Assembly: GCF_004684095.1 (NCBI RefSeq) | Contig: NZ_SRII01000017.1 | Location: 16,317 to 80,316, forward strand | Reading direction: 5' to 3' | From: Hymenobacter sp. UV11 | GTDB taxonomy: Bacteria > Bacteroidota > Bacteroidia > Cytophagales > Hymenobacteraceae | DNA length: 64,000 nucleotides | Shown here: piece after piece, positions 1 through 9,029 of the stretch | Numbering within the stretch: position 1 is the stretch's first letter | Layout of the letters: each line of letters starts with the position of its first letter | Made by a program: the position numbers and the translations under genes | The notes under the pieces: model-generated | The model's input: the letters and a program-made list of their open reading frames with translations, nothing else | Database searches by the model: none | Told to the model about the DNA's origin: nothing

Positions 1-126
1 AGACCAATTCGATTTCCTTAATCTACGACCTTTTAAGCAAATAGCGTTAAGGCATTATACGAGTCCAGTCCGACATAAAATGTGGCAGACAGAATGGCGA
101 ACACAACTCGGTATAATAAAGTAACC

Positions 127-633
127 ATGTTAACAATTATTTTTAAGCTCATTTCCTTTGTGCAAAGAAAATATGAGCAGCGTCGCAAGTATATACTCAA
201 GACAAGATTTGCCACATGTGGCAACAATGTTGATATCCATTTGAGTTGCAATATCTTAGCACCTGCTTACTTAAGCATTGGTAATAATAGTTCTGTTGGT
301 GCTTATACTACTATTTTCGCAGGTTTTGGCGTGAGTATAGGCAAAAATTGCCTCATATCCACTAACTGCGGCATCTCTTCTGTCAACCACATCCAAGAAG
401 CGTACATTAGATACGAGGGTGATTCCGCGGAAGCAACGGGCTCCAAGCCTGTCATTATAGGAGATAATGTTTGGCTAGGAATGAATACCTGTGTATTACC
501 CGGAATTACAATTGGCGACAACTCGATTGTCGGTGCTGGAAGTGTAGTAACTAAGAATATCCCCTCAAATGAGATTTGGGTTGGTAATCCAGCTCGGTTC
601 GTTAAAAAACTAGATATGCCTGCTCAGCAATAA
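127..633 (+). CDS. Hexapeptide-repeat (LbH) O-acetyltransferase
   Basis: Left-handed beta-helix acyltransferase of the WbbJ/maltose acetyltransferase type, expected to move an acetyl group from acetyl-CoA to a sugar hydroxyl in the cytoplasm. The hexapeptide periodicity is visible (SIGNNSSVG, SIGKNCLIS, IIGDNVWLG, TIGDNSIVG), as is the family end motif GAGSVVTKNIPSNEIWVGNPAR. The catalytic His is probably the one in SVNHIQ. The start is uncertain: GTG 82 and ATG 94 are in frame, but ATG 127 gives the usual short N-terminus (MLTIIFKL). It is the first gene of a polysaccharide cluster; nothing recognisable lies in 1-81, so a start beyond the window edge for the operon is possible. Confidence 0.85.
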   Translation: MLTIIFKLISFVQRKYEQRRKYILKTRFATCGNNVDIHLSCNILAPAYLSIGNNSSVGAYTTIFAGFGVSIGKNCLISTNCGISSVNHIQEAYIRYEGDSAEATGSKPVIIGDNVWLGMNTCVLPGITIGDNSIVGAGSVVTKNIPSNEIWVGNPARFVKKLDMPAQQ

Positions 634-743
634 CGCTCAATGTTCTGCAACGGGTTATTTTCTTGAGTGAGTTGTTTTACTAGAATTAGATTGGAGAAAT
701 CCTTTTTTATAAAAATCCTGGTCATTCTCCTTAATAAGCGAAT

Positions 744-1577
744 ATGATATCAATAGTCATTCCTACTTGTAATCGCAATGATTTACTAAGCAAATGTCTT
801 GATTGTCTTAGCCCGTCATTCCAAACCGCAAATGCTTTCTCTTATGAAGTAATAGTGACCGATGATAGTATTGATAACAGAGCCAAAAAGCTGGTTGCCG
901 AAAAGTACTCATGGACTACTTGGATAGAAGGGCCAAAGAGGGGACCCGCTGCAAATAGAAATAATGGTGCACGTAACACTAGTGGGGAATGGTTGCTATT
1001 CATTGATGATGATTGCCAGCCTAACCCACAACTCCTGAAAGAGTACTCTGATGCAGCAAATAGCAATATGGAGGTACTAGTATTTGAAGGGAGCATTTCT
1101 GTTGATAGACCACAGCGAAGTTTTAACGAAGAATCCCCAATAAATGAAACCGGTGGTTATTTATGGTCTTGTAATTTTATGATAAAGAGAGAAGTGTTTT
1201 TTCATAATCTTGATGGATTTGATGAAAAATTTCCTTATCCTGCCATGGAGGATGTGGATCTTCACTATCGATTAAAAAGGTTAGGGATAAAACCATTATT
1301 TTTGAAGTCAGCTTCGGTAGTACATCCATGGCGAGAGCAAAAAAAAGTTCTTTCAACAACTTTAAATAGGTACAAATCGACATTGTACTTTCTGGATAAA
1401 CACCCTGAGATGAAAGCTGAAATAAATAGCCTATATTATCTGAGAGTATTTTATCATAGATTTATAAAAGAAAATATTATTAATTGTAGAAAATACCGGC
1501 TCCGAGGTATATTATTAAAGTCAGAATCGGATTTTATGCATTTACTATTTTCAATTCACTTGTTATTTAGAAGGTAA
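744..1577 (+). CDS. Glycosyltransferase family 2 (GT-A)
   Basis: Inverting GT-A glycosyltransferase using a nucleotide-sugar donor. The N-terminal strand is MISIVIPTCNR, the metal-binding acidic motif is FIDDDCQP (residues about 86-93), and an ED pair occurs in MEDVDLHYRLKRLG (about 168-181). Its 277 aa is normal for a single-domain GT2. The C-terminus is rich in basic and aromatic residues, which may support membrane association. The acceptor cannot be predicted. The gene is AT-rich compared with the later plasmid genes, as are its neighbours. Confidence 0.9.
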   Translation: MISIVIPTCNRNDLLSKCLDCLSPSFQTANAFSYEVIVTDDSIDNRAKKLVAEKYSWTTWIEGPKRGPAANRNNGARNTSGEWLLFIDDDCQPNPQLLKEYSDAANSNMEVLVFEGSISVDRPQRSFNEESPINETGGYLWSCNFMIKREVFFHNLDGFDEKFPYPAMEDVDLHYRLKRLGIKPLFLKSASVVHPWREQKKVLSTTLNRYKSTLYFLDKHPEMKAEINSLYYLRVFYHRFIKENIINCRKYRLRGILLKSESDFMHLLFSIHLLFRR

Positions 1578-2266
1578 TTTATTTAGGAAGCAATGGAAAT
1601 TAATTTTGACTTAATTATTGCTAGCTAATACAGTTAAACAGAATTCATTTCTTTAATAGCTGAAGGCCATACCTTAGTGTATTGTAATGAAATGGGAAGT
1701 AGCAAAAAGGGGTTTGCTACTATTCTGTATCCAGCATTAGCTTGCTCTGGGTTAAAATCCTCAGAGGGGCAGCTAAGCTAAGGGTTGCACCAACTGCTGA
1801 TAACGCACGAACTTGCTGAATGCTAAATATGAATTGGTATCCCACGGCGTAACGTCCCTTCTATGTTCGTTCTACCTGTACTTATTGCACGGAGCAGCCA
1901 GTCAGTTACCTTCTAGACATCTACTAAGTTTCTTGATTATCCAGCTCAAGCAAACCGGAAACAAAATGCTTTGTCTGAAAGTGGCTGGTCCATATTTAAC
2001 ACCTAGTCGAAGACTCCCCGGACCAGCTTTCTGATCCTAGTAAGGAGGCTTGTCACCACATAGCTGAGTGATAGATCGCTATTACAACGCCCAAAACTCT
2101 AGTCCATCCATCATTAAATACCCTTCAAAATCTAGGTTATCGTTATGTCTGGTTCAACCCAGCTATCTTACATGCTTGCATAGTACATAGCAGTACAATT
2201 TTTTATCACTCGCATGCGCCTCTTTCAGCACGTGTTTTGAATTTGTTGTAAATTGAATTCGCCAAG
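1578..2266. other. Intergenic region without recognisable gene
   Basis: This 689-bp gap between two glycosyltransferase genes has no ORF with family resemblance. A 73-codon open frame at 1813-2034 has no domain and unconvincing composition. It may be a degraded gene or a promoter region for the downstream gene. I see no strong hairpin or repeat in it. Confidence 0.5.
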
Positions 2267-3346
2267 ATGAATAGAGTAATAATCCATGTTTCCGAAGTTG
2301 ACATCAATCCTCAAGCCGGGATGGGTCGTGTGGAATATCATTGGAAGGAAGCATTTCAGGACAATGGGTTTGTTTTTATACACATAGGGCCTAAGGAAGT
2401 TGGTCGATTATGGCATAAGGCTTTATTCCCAATGAAGGCGTACAATTATTATAAGAAACTCGGCATTGTCCCGGACGCGTTCATTGTTCATGAGCCTGCT
2501 TCTGGGTATTTTGTTGATAATGAGATACCTTGTTTTGTAGAAAGCCATGGAATAGAGCGAAGGTATTGGGAGCCTTCTAAAAATAATTTAATTAGTAATG
2601 AAAAGGTATCCTTAAAATCAAAAATACTTTATCCTTTATGGCGGCTCTCTGGTTGTGATAAGGGGCTCAATAGAGCGAAGAAACTATTGCTCATTAATAA
2701 TGATGATAAGCAATTTGCAATCAATTATTATCATCGACTTCCTGAAGATATTCTGGTTTTTAGGAATGGCATCACGCCATTGCGATTAAAAAATGTAACT
2801 GGAAACATAGGCAAGTTTACTGTTCTATTTAATGGAAGTTGGATTGATAGGAAAGGAAAAGCAATTTTAATTAAATCTGCTGAGATTCTTTATATGAAGA
2901 AAATTGCTGTTTATTATTTATTGATTGGTACTGGCGCTGGTACTAATGAAGTACTTATGGACTGGCCTAAGTATTTACGCCCTTTCGTTACTGTTGTGCC
3001 GCGTTTTCATGAAAATGACGAGCTTAAGTATTTAGAAGAATCTTCCTTGTTTGTATTGCCAAGCTTTTATGAAGGTCAACCATTAAGTCTGTTACAGGCG
3101 ATGGCTGCCGGTAAATGCTGTATAACAACTGATTGCTGTGGACAAAAGGATCTAATCATTGATAACGATACTGGGCTGCTTTTTATGCCGGGTGATTATG
3201 TCAAGCTTTCTTTGCTAATAGAACAATGTTATCATAATAAATCGCTGACTGATACAATAGGTAACAACGCAATGAACTATATCCGTGAATTTACATGGGA
3301 AAGCGTTTCTTCAGAAGTTGTTCAGTATGTGCTAGCAAATTTATAA
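2267..3346 (+). CDS. Glycosyltransferase family 4 (GT-B)
   Basis: Retaining GT-B glycosyltransferase (Glycos_transf_1 type). The C-terminal Rossmann half shows KFTVLFNGSWIDRKG (donor domain entry) and LPSFYEGQPLSLLQAMAAGK near residues 264-283. That is the usual EX7E region, but the second Glu is Gln here (E-x7-Q). The N-terminus lacks the classic glycine-rich loop but has GMGRVEYHW. Acceptor unknown. Low GC like its neighbours. Confidence 0.87.
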   Translation: MNRVIIHVSEVDINPQAGMGRVEYHWKEAFQDNGFVFIHIGPKEVGRLWHKALFPMKAYNYYKKLGIVPDAFIVHEPASGYFVDNEIPCFVESHGIERRYWEPSKNNLISNEKVSLKSKILYPLWRLSGCDKGLNRAKKLLLINNDDKQFAINYYHRLPEDILVFRNGITPLRLKNVTGNIGKFTVLFNGSWIDRKGKAILIKSAEILYMKKIAVYYLLIGTGAGTNEVLMDWPKYLRPFVTVVPRFHENDELKYLEESSLFVLPSFYEGQPLSLLQAMAAGKCCITTDCCGQKDLIIDNDTGLLFMPGDYVKLSLLIEQCYHNKSLTDTIGNNAMNYIREFTWESVSSEVVQYVLANL

Positions 3347-3612
3347 AAAGTTAAATTTATGATAGTGTAATGCGTTTGCATTCTGGGGCCTAATACTTGT
3401 GCCTAGATGTTATATAGTGTTTAAATAAAGTCGCATTGATGAATAATTATATACAATGAAATCAAGCGTTGTTTGTAACTAGCAATTATATAAAATGTTT
3501 TTAACAAATTTGTTGCCAAACAATGAGTAACTCTCATGCAGAACTGTTGAATTTATAATGTTAGATAATTGATAAAAGCATTTTAAATAGACTCTAATGT
3601 CATGAAGTTCAT

Positions 3613-3670
3613 GATTTTTAAGACATATTCATTTGTCATTTATTAACACATGAATATGTCTTAAAAAATC
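3613..3670. repeat. AT-rich inverted repeat upstream of the 3704 gene
   Basis: The arms 3615-3632 (TTTTTAAGACATATTCAT) and 3650-3667 (ATGAATATGTCTTAAAAA) are perfectly complementary over 18 bp around a 17-nt loop. The stem is AT-rich with no GC-rich core, and the T run is on the 5' side, so it is not a standard rho-independent terminator. It lies 34 bp before the next start codon in a 357-bp gap that holds nothing else. Confidence 0.65.
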
Positions 3671-3703
3671 GTTCCTTTTTCACTATCATACATACATTAA
3701 ATA

Positions 3704-4564
3704 ATGAAGCTTCAGCGCATTATATCTCTAGCAAATAAAAATAGTGAGCTTCAGTTTCTTGCGATGTGCAGATCTTTGAGAGCAACTGGCTGTGATTTGC
3801 CGATTTGGGTCATCCCCTACAATGATAAGAAATTCGAATTACCAGAAAATTGTATTTGGTGGGAAGTTTTGGAGATTACAACTTGGATAGATAAAAATAG
3901 GTTGTGGCCAGCTTTTAAGAAAATACAATGCTTTCTAACAGAAAATTACCAATATGTTGATAGCGATGTAATATTCTTAAAAAATCCTGCTTTGGTTCTA
4001 CAACCATTAAGCGGCTTTATTACATCATGTACTCATTGGAATAATCCCAACGAAACTTTAACTTCCGAAACAAAGATTTATTTTAAAAACAAATCCACTT
4101 TATGGCCGAAATTAGTTTTCAATAGTGGGCAATGGGCTTGCGATACCCAACTGTATAACTTGTATAAATTAATATCTTTTTGTGAAACAAACTATAAAGA
4201 TACCCTTTTCCACAAAAATTATTTATATAAAGATCAAGCTGGGATAAATTTGTTGGTCAACTATACTAACATTGAAATAACAAATCTGACATTACCACCT
4301 TTTAATATGGAATCAACGTGGGCAGGGGACTATTTAGAAGAAGCATCTTTCAGACGCTTGGACGGCTGGAGAGAAAAACCATACCTGATTCATTGGGCAG
4401 GGACACCTGTAACTAATTATGATGGGATAAACAGTTACTTTTTTCAGTTTCTCACTGAATCAGAAAAAACACTGTTTTCTTTATCGCCGGTTAAAATTGG
4501 TTACGGTAGAACAACCTTGAAAGCAAAAGTTAAGATGATTTGCAAAATTATCTTAAATAAATAG
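3704..4564 (+). CDS. Putative GT-A-type glycosyltransferase (GT8-like)
   Basis: This belongs to no family I can name with certainty, but it looks like a GT-A sugar transferase. It has a D-S-D metal motif in YVDSDVIFL (residues 84-92), an N-terminal opening (MKLQRIISLAN, then LRATGCDLPIWVIPY) like GT8/nucleotide-diphospho-sugar enzymes, and a KDQAGINLLV segment like the DQD loop of GT8 proteins. It ends with PYLIHWAGTP, resembling the HxxGxxKPW motif of that group. 286 aa, no membrane segment. It probably adds one sugar to the repeat unit made by this cluster. Confidence 0.6.
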   Translation: MKLQRIISLANKNSELQFLAMCRSLRATGCDLPIWVIPYNDKKFELPENCIWWEVLEITTWIDKNRLWPAFKKIQCFLTENYQYVDSDVIFLKNPALVLQPLSGFITSCTHWNNPNETLTSETKIYFKNKSTLWPKLVFNSGQWACDTQLYNLYKLISFCETNYKDTLFHKNYLYKDQAGINLLVNYTNIEITNLTLPPFNMESTWAGDYLEEASFRRLDGWREKPYLIHWAGTPVTNYDGINSYFFQFLTESEKTLFSLSPVKIGYGRTTLKAKVKMICKIILNK

Positions 4565-4646
4565 TTGCTATCTATATCCTTTTAAGCGCAGTAAGTAGGA
4601 TAGCTTTTTAAGTTACCATGCTGGTAATTACATTATATAGCTAAAC

Positions 4647-5777
4647 ATGAAAATTGTTTTTTTGTGCGGCTGTCTCGAGCCCGGGCGGGACGGTGTGGGC
4701 GATTACGTGCGTCAGTTAGCGATGGAACTCTTACTGCAGGGGCATCTAGCAACTTGCGTAGCTTTGAATGACCCATGCATCGAACAGGAGGTTTCAACCT
4801 CACTTCCTCTGTCTGCGGGTGCCTTGTCTTTACTTAGGCTACCTTCTGCATGGTCAGCAATAAAACGATTTAGAAAAGCACGGCACTGGCTAGCGCATTT
4901 TGATCCCTCATGGGTGAGCCTGCAGTTTGTACCTTATGCATTCCATGCGAAAGGATTGCCATTATTCTTGCTGAAGCATTTGCATGGTATCATTCAAGGG
5001 CGACAGGTGCACTTGATGGTGCATGAAAGCTGGATTGGTGCAGAGACGGGAAGCTCTGTAAAGCATCGGCTTTTATCGGTGCTGCAGAAAGCAATTATAA
5101 TCAGGATTATCAAAGGCATACACCCTGCCGTGATCCATACTCACTTGCCATTTTATAGCACGCACATTGCACAATTGGGATGGCGCGTTTTACCCTTACC
5201 GCTTTTTTCTAATATTCCGGTAGTAAAGCGTTCCAATAACATGGCAAATGCCATTTTCCGGGTGGGCATTTTCAGCCAAGCGGACACGAGCAGGCCTTTT
5301 CTTGACTTTCTTATCCGATTAGAAGAAAGTTTGGCTCTTTGTAATCAGGTCCTTCAGATTTTACTTATCGGAGGGAATGCTAGCAAAATGCGGACACTGG
5401 GGGACTTTATCGAAGAAGTAGATAGTCTGCGGAATAAAGTTCATTATACTGGCTTCCTTGAACCAGCGCAAATATCAGAAGCCTTGCAGAGCTGCAGCTT
5501 AGGCCTGACGCCTGTTCCTCGCCACGCCTTGGGGAAAAGTGGCAGCGTGGCTGCTTTTCTGAGTCATGGTATCCCTGTCGCGGCTCCTAATGTGCACAAC
5601 GGCTACAGTGCCAATGATATCGGATTTTTTTCGCCTAACTTGTGCTCCTTTATTCTGCTAGAGCCAGACCTTGAGCATTTCAGGATCATAACTGCTTCGT
5701 TACCCGAAGAAAGTGAGATTAAAATTTCTACTGTTGCTCAAGCTTTTTTACGTGACTTATATACTCAGACAATATGA
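4647..5777 (+). CDS. Glycosyltransferase family 4, divergent
   Basis: GT-B fold protein. The N-terminus MKIVFLCGCLEPGRDGVGDYVRQLA is the acceptor-domain glycine loop. The C-terminal half has FRVGIFSQAD and VHYTGFLEPAQISEALQSCSLGLTPVPRHALGKSGSVAAFLSHG. The last stretch stands where the EX7E motif normally lies but lacks both glutamates, so catalysis may differ or be lost. The stop overlaps the start of the next gene by 4 bp (ATGA), so the two are translationally coupled. Confidence 0.8.
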   Translation: MKIVFLCGCLEPGRDGVGDYVRQLAMELLLQGHLATCVALNDPCIEQEVSTSLPLSAGALSLLRLPSAWSAIKRFRKARHWLAHFDPSWVSLQFVPYAFHAKGLPLFLLKHLHGIIQGRQVHLMVHESWIGAETGSSVKHRLLSVLQKAIIIRIIKGIHPAVIHTHLPFYSTHIAQLGWRVLPLPLFSNIPVVKRSNNMANAIFRVGIFSQADTSRPFLDFLIRLEESLALCNQVLQILLIGGNASKMRTLGDFIEEVDSLRNKVHYTGFLEPAQISEALQSCSLGLTPVPRHALGKSGSVAAFLSHGIPVAAPNVHNGYSANDIGFFSPNLCSFILLEPDLEHFRIITASLPEESEIKISTVAQAFLRDLYTQTI

Positions 5778-6754
5778 ATGAAATAGATATAGCCATCATA
5801 ATTAATTCGTTTAATCGACTTTCTCTGTTACAGGAGTGTCTAGAAATATTAAATAAATGGATACCTGAGTCGACTTTTAAAAACCGGTGTGCGGTAGTTG
5901 TATATGAGGCTGGCTCCACTGATGGGAGTATTGAATGGTTGGAGAAAGACACTATCAAATTGCATTTTCCCATAAAAGTGGTACTACCGAATCCCGGTGA
6001 TGACACCTCTTTTGCGGCAGGGCTCAACGCCGGGGTAAGCTATGCTGAGGCCAAGTTCTCCGGTCTCAAGTACTTGTTGTTTTATGAAACTGACAATCAA
6101 ATTTTGGGGCCAGCGCCGCTTTCGCAGGCACTACTGCAATTGGCGACGAGAGAGAGACTCGGAGCCTGCGGATTCACGGTGCGTCGGCATGACGGCAGCC
6201 CAGCAGGAGTAGGGCAACCATTCCCTGAGCTGTTAAACTTTGCATTAGGGAACAACATCGTACACCACTTGCAGTTGGAGGCAATTCCATACCGTTGGCA
6301 AAAAAGCTCTGACGGGATAGAATTCAGCGAGGTGGATGTCGTTTATACCAGCCCCTTGCTTGTGCGCTTGGACGCATGGAAGGTATCCGGTGGGCTGGAT
6401 CCCGACCGTTTTCCGTTCTCCGACTGTGACGTAGACTGGGCCCGTCGGTTGCGAGACCTAGGCTGGCGCATGGGGGTAGTTCGCTCAAATGAGGTTATTC
6501 ACGATAACCGCGATGCCCTCTCTGGTTGGTCAAAGTCGCGCGCGTTGCAAAATAATCGGGGACGCTTGCGGTATTTTCAGCGGCATAGTCCGCTAGGGCT
6601 TTTCGCCGTGTGGCCAGGCTTGCTTCTGCTTCGACACCTAGTGGAACTAGTCGGTACCAAACTCGTGGTCAAGGAGCCTACCCGTCGTGCTCAATTGAGT
6701 AGTCAATTTCTTGGGCTTTTAAAGTCCTGCCCTCGCAAATATGAGTCATCCTAA
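5774..6754 (+). CDS. Glycosyltransferase family 2
   Basis: GT-A domain with IAIIINSFNRLSLLQECLEIL at the N-terminus, VVYEAGSTDGS for nucleotide binding, FYETDNQILG in the DxD position and FSDCDVDWARRLRDLGWRMG as the catalytic-base region. The start ATG overlaps the previous stop and the 3' end overlaps the next gene by 14 bp, so 4647-7856 behaves as one operon. The C-terminal 60 residues include a hydrophobic stretch (LFAVWPGLLLLRHLVEL) that may be a membrane anchor. Confidence 0.88.
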   Translation: MNEIDIAIIINSFNRLSLLQECLEILNKWIPESTFKNRCAVVVYEAGSTDGSIEWLEKDTIKLHFPIKVVLPNPGDDTSFAAGLNAGVSYAEAKFSGLKYLLFYETDNQILGPAPLSQALLQLATRERLGACGFTVRRHDGSPAGVGQPFPELLNFALGNNIVHHLQLEAIPYRWQKSSDGIEFSEVDVVYTSPLLVRLDAWKVSGGLDPDRFPFSDCDVDWARRLRDLGWRMGVVRSNEVIHDNRDALSGWSKSRALQNNRGRLRYFQRHSPLGLFAVWPGLLLLRHLVELVGTKLVVKEPTRRAQLSSQFLGLLKSCPRKYESS

Positions 6755-7856
6755 GCCTCGTGTCCTTTCTGGAGGAACCAGCGTTTTGCTGGATACCTTA
6801 CGGCTGGGAGCCTCCTTGGTCGTGGTGTTTAACCATGCGCTGGGTATGTGGTTTCCTAATCTCACTGTTAATCCGAACGAACCGGGCAATACGGCACACT
6901 CAGCCGTAGTAGTGTTCTTTGTACTATCGGGCTACGTTATTGCGCATACAACTACGAGCAATAACAGAGGTCCTTTGCATTACGCCCAAGCGCGATTGAG
7001 CCGGCTTTGTTCAGTAGTATTCCCAGCGCTTGTGCTAACCGCATTTACTCAGTTAGTGGTAGCTTGGCTTAACCCTGAGCTTATCACTGAGTACACCCGC
7101 GGTTTATCATGGCCTCGATATTTTATCACCGGTGGTTTTTTAAATGAAATCTGGTTTATATCGGCAGCACCACCCATTAACGGACCATTGTGGTCTTTGA
7201 GCTTTGAATTCTGGTATTACACGATTTTCGGACTGTGGTTTTACCGGCAGCACACCTTCAAAGGCCTCCTTCTGCCACTAGCGGCCTGCTTGGTAGCTGG
7301 ACCTAAAATTCTATTGATGATGCCCTTGTGGCTTGCCGGGGTGATGGCCTACCGGCTTCCTAGGCCACAGGTGCGAGCTGAGACAGCGTGGTTACTAGTT
7401 AGTGCTGGACTGTTAGGGGCGGCAGGCATGGCACTCTATCTGCCACCCTTCCCCTACGGCATTGGTCCTCCACTCTTCTTTGCAGGTCAGTTTTTATCTG
7501 ACTGGTTTACAGGTCTGTTTATTTCTTTGGCTCTCTGGATTCTGCCTTCCGCTAATCCCTCGAAAGTCTCAGGTAGTTGGATAGACAAGTTCCGAAAGGT
7601 AGCAGACCTCACTTTCCCCATCTATGTGCTGCACTATCCCCTTCTTATCTTATGGCAAGGCATTTTTAAGCAGCGCCCGTACGATGCTGGTCAATTAGCT
7701 GGAGCTCTTGTCATGGTCCTGCTTGTTGCTGCAGCCATAGGGCTAGTGCTGGAAAGGCAACGGCCGGTTTGGGCTAAGTTTTTCAAGTGGTTATTAAACC
7801 GTGCATACCATGCCGTCAACCCTACAAACTATTACCCAGGGCAAAGCTCTTCCTAA
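6741..7856 (+). CDS. Membrane acyltransferase 3 (OafA/NodX type)
   Basis: Integral membrane O-acyltransferase expected to acylate (commonly acetylate) a glycan. The family signature LDTLRLGASLVVVFNHAL carries the conserved His, AVVVFFVLSGYVIA is the second segment, and NGPLWSLSFEFWYY is the conserved W-S-L-x-x-E motif. About ten hydrophobic helices follow, ending with FPIYVLHYPLLILW. 371 aa is typical without an SGNH domain. It starts inside the upstream gene and its end is overlapped by the next. Confidence 0.9.
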   Translation: MSHPKPRVLSGGTSVLLDTLRLGASLVVVFNHALGMWFPNLTVNPNEPGNTAHSAVVVFFVLSGYVIAHTTTSNNRGPLHYAQARLSRLCSVVFPALVLTAFTQLVVAWLNPELITEYTRGLSWPRYFITGGFLNEIWFISAAPPINGPLWSLSFEFWYYTIFGLWFYRQHTFKGLLLPLAACLVAGPKILLMMPLWLAGVMAYRLPRPQVRAETAWLLVSAGLLGAAGMALYLPPFPYGIGPPLFFAGQFLSDWFTGLFISLALWILPSANPSKVSGSWIDKFRKVADLTFPIYVLHYPLLILWQGIFKQRPYDAGQLAGALVMVLLVAAAIGLVLERQRPVWAKFFKWLLNRAYHAVNPTNYYPGQSSS

Positions 7857-9024
7857 TGGAAGGGGAGGTGCTCTGGGCTCCATCTTGGTCTATGCGACGC
7901 AGCACATGCCGACGGGTGGTATTGAAAGCCACCTTCGGGAGTTTTGCCTGAACCTTGCCGAATCAGGGGCAGCGGTTGACTTGGTCATTCGCAATTCCGA
8001 GATGCTTCCGGAAACAGAAGTGTTCTTTCGGAGCATCTGCAAGCGTGTGTACCTAGGTAAATCCAGCAGTTCGCTTAAGCAGTTGTTCTGGCTGTTTTGG
8101 ATAGGACTGCAGCGGCTTACCAAGTGTTACGATGCGCTTTATACTAACGGGCAGGGGAACAGCGTCAACTTCTTTTCTTGGTTTTTGCCGCGTCGCCGCC
8201 GTTGGGTTCACCACCATCACACCGCTGGCGATAAAGCAGACCAAGCGACGTGGACCAGCGGCTATCAACAGGCCCTGCGCAACGCCGATTCCCTCGTTGC
8301 TTGCTCTAGCCGCAATGCCACGGATATGGAGGCCACCCTCGTGCGTCCGGTACAGAGCATTCCCTGCTTTTCCAGAGAAATAGCAATAGCAGGTGTATCT
8401 GCAACACCCGGTCATACCCTTCGCTTTGGCTATTATGGCCGCTTGATTCCGGAAAAAGGCATTGATGTGCTATGCCAGCTCAGCGAGGACCCTAGTATGA
8501 GGGGCATCGAGTTTCACATCTGGGGAGAGGGACAAGCTTATCCTTCTGATTTTTTCGGGCGTCATCCCCGCATTCTTTACCATGGCCCCTTCACGAGCCG
8601 CGATGAACTGCAAGCGGTTTTAGCCAGCCTCGATGCGTATCTGCTTCTTTCTACCCACCCCGAAGGCTTGCCTATTGCTTTGCTGGAAGTAATGAGTGCG
8701 GGCTTACCCTGGGTGGCCACTGACCGGGGCGGCGTGGCAGACATTGCCTGTGACCCGATGGCCACTCGGGTTATTCCATCCACTGCTTCTTACAGTGAGG
8801 TGAAAGCCGCGATACTAACCTTAGCCGTGGACATTCAGCAGGGGCGCGTATTACGCAGTGCACAGAAAAAACTATATGCCGAAACTTATTCAGCCGAGGT
8901 ACTGGTGAAGCGTTGGCGAGAAATCTTAGGGCTGGGACCCGCATGCCGTTTTACCCCTGTTATGCCTTCACTTCCCCCGGAACTTGCTCAAGCTCTTTAC
9001 TCCCACAGTGAGCCTACGGGTTAG
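7810..9024 (+). CDS. Glycosyltransferase family 4
   Basis: GT-B enzyme. ILVYATQHMPTGGIESHLREF is the acceptor-domain start, LRFGYYGRLIPEKGIDVLCQL begins the donor domain, and PEGLPIALLEVMSAGLPWVATDRGG is a full EX7E motif. The open frame begins at GTG 7801 and the first ATG is 7810; both lie inside the acyltransferase gene (overlap of 47-56 bp). Because the first beta strand begins at about residue 28, no later ATG fits. Retaining sugar transfer is inferred from the family. Confidence 0.87.
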   Translation: MPSTLQTITQGKALPNGRGGALGSILVYATQHMPTGGIESHLREFCLNLAESGAAVDLVIRNSEMLPETEVFFRSICKRVYLGKSSSSLKQLFWLFWIGLQRLTKCYDALYTNGQGNSVNFFSWFLPRRRRWVHHHHTAGDKADQATWTSGYQQALRNADSLVACSSRNATDMEATLVRPVQSIPCFSREIAIAGVSATPGHTLRFGYYGRLIPEKGIDVLCQLSEDPSMRGIEFHIWGEGQAYPSDFFGRHPRILYHGPFTSRDELQAVLASLDAYLLLSTHPEGLPIALLEVMSAGLPWVATDRGGVADIACDPMATRVIPSTASYSEVKAAILTLAVDIQQGRVLRSAQKKLYAETYSAEVLVKRWREILGLGPACRFTPVMPSLPPELAQALYSHSEPTG

Positions 9025-9029
9025 CTTTT

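Noticed and set aside
1813..2034. 73-codon open frame in the first large gap
   Set aside because: No domain, no signal or membrane logic, and no coupling to neighbours; likely chance.
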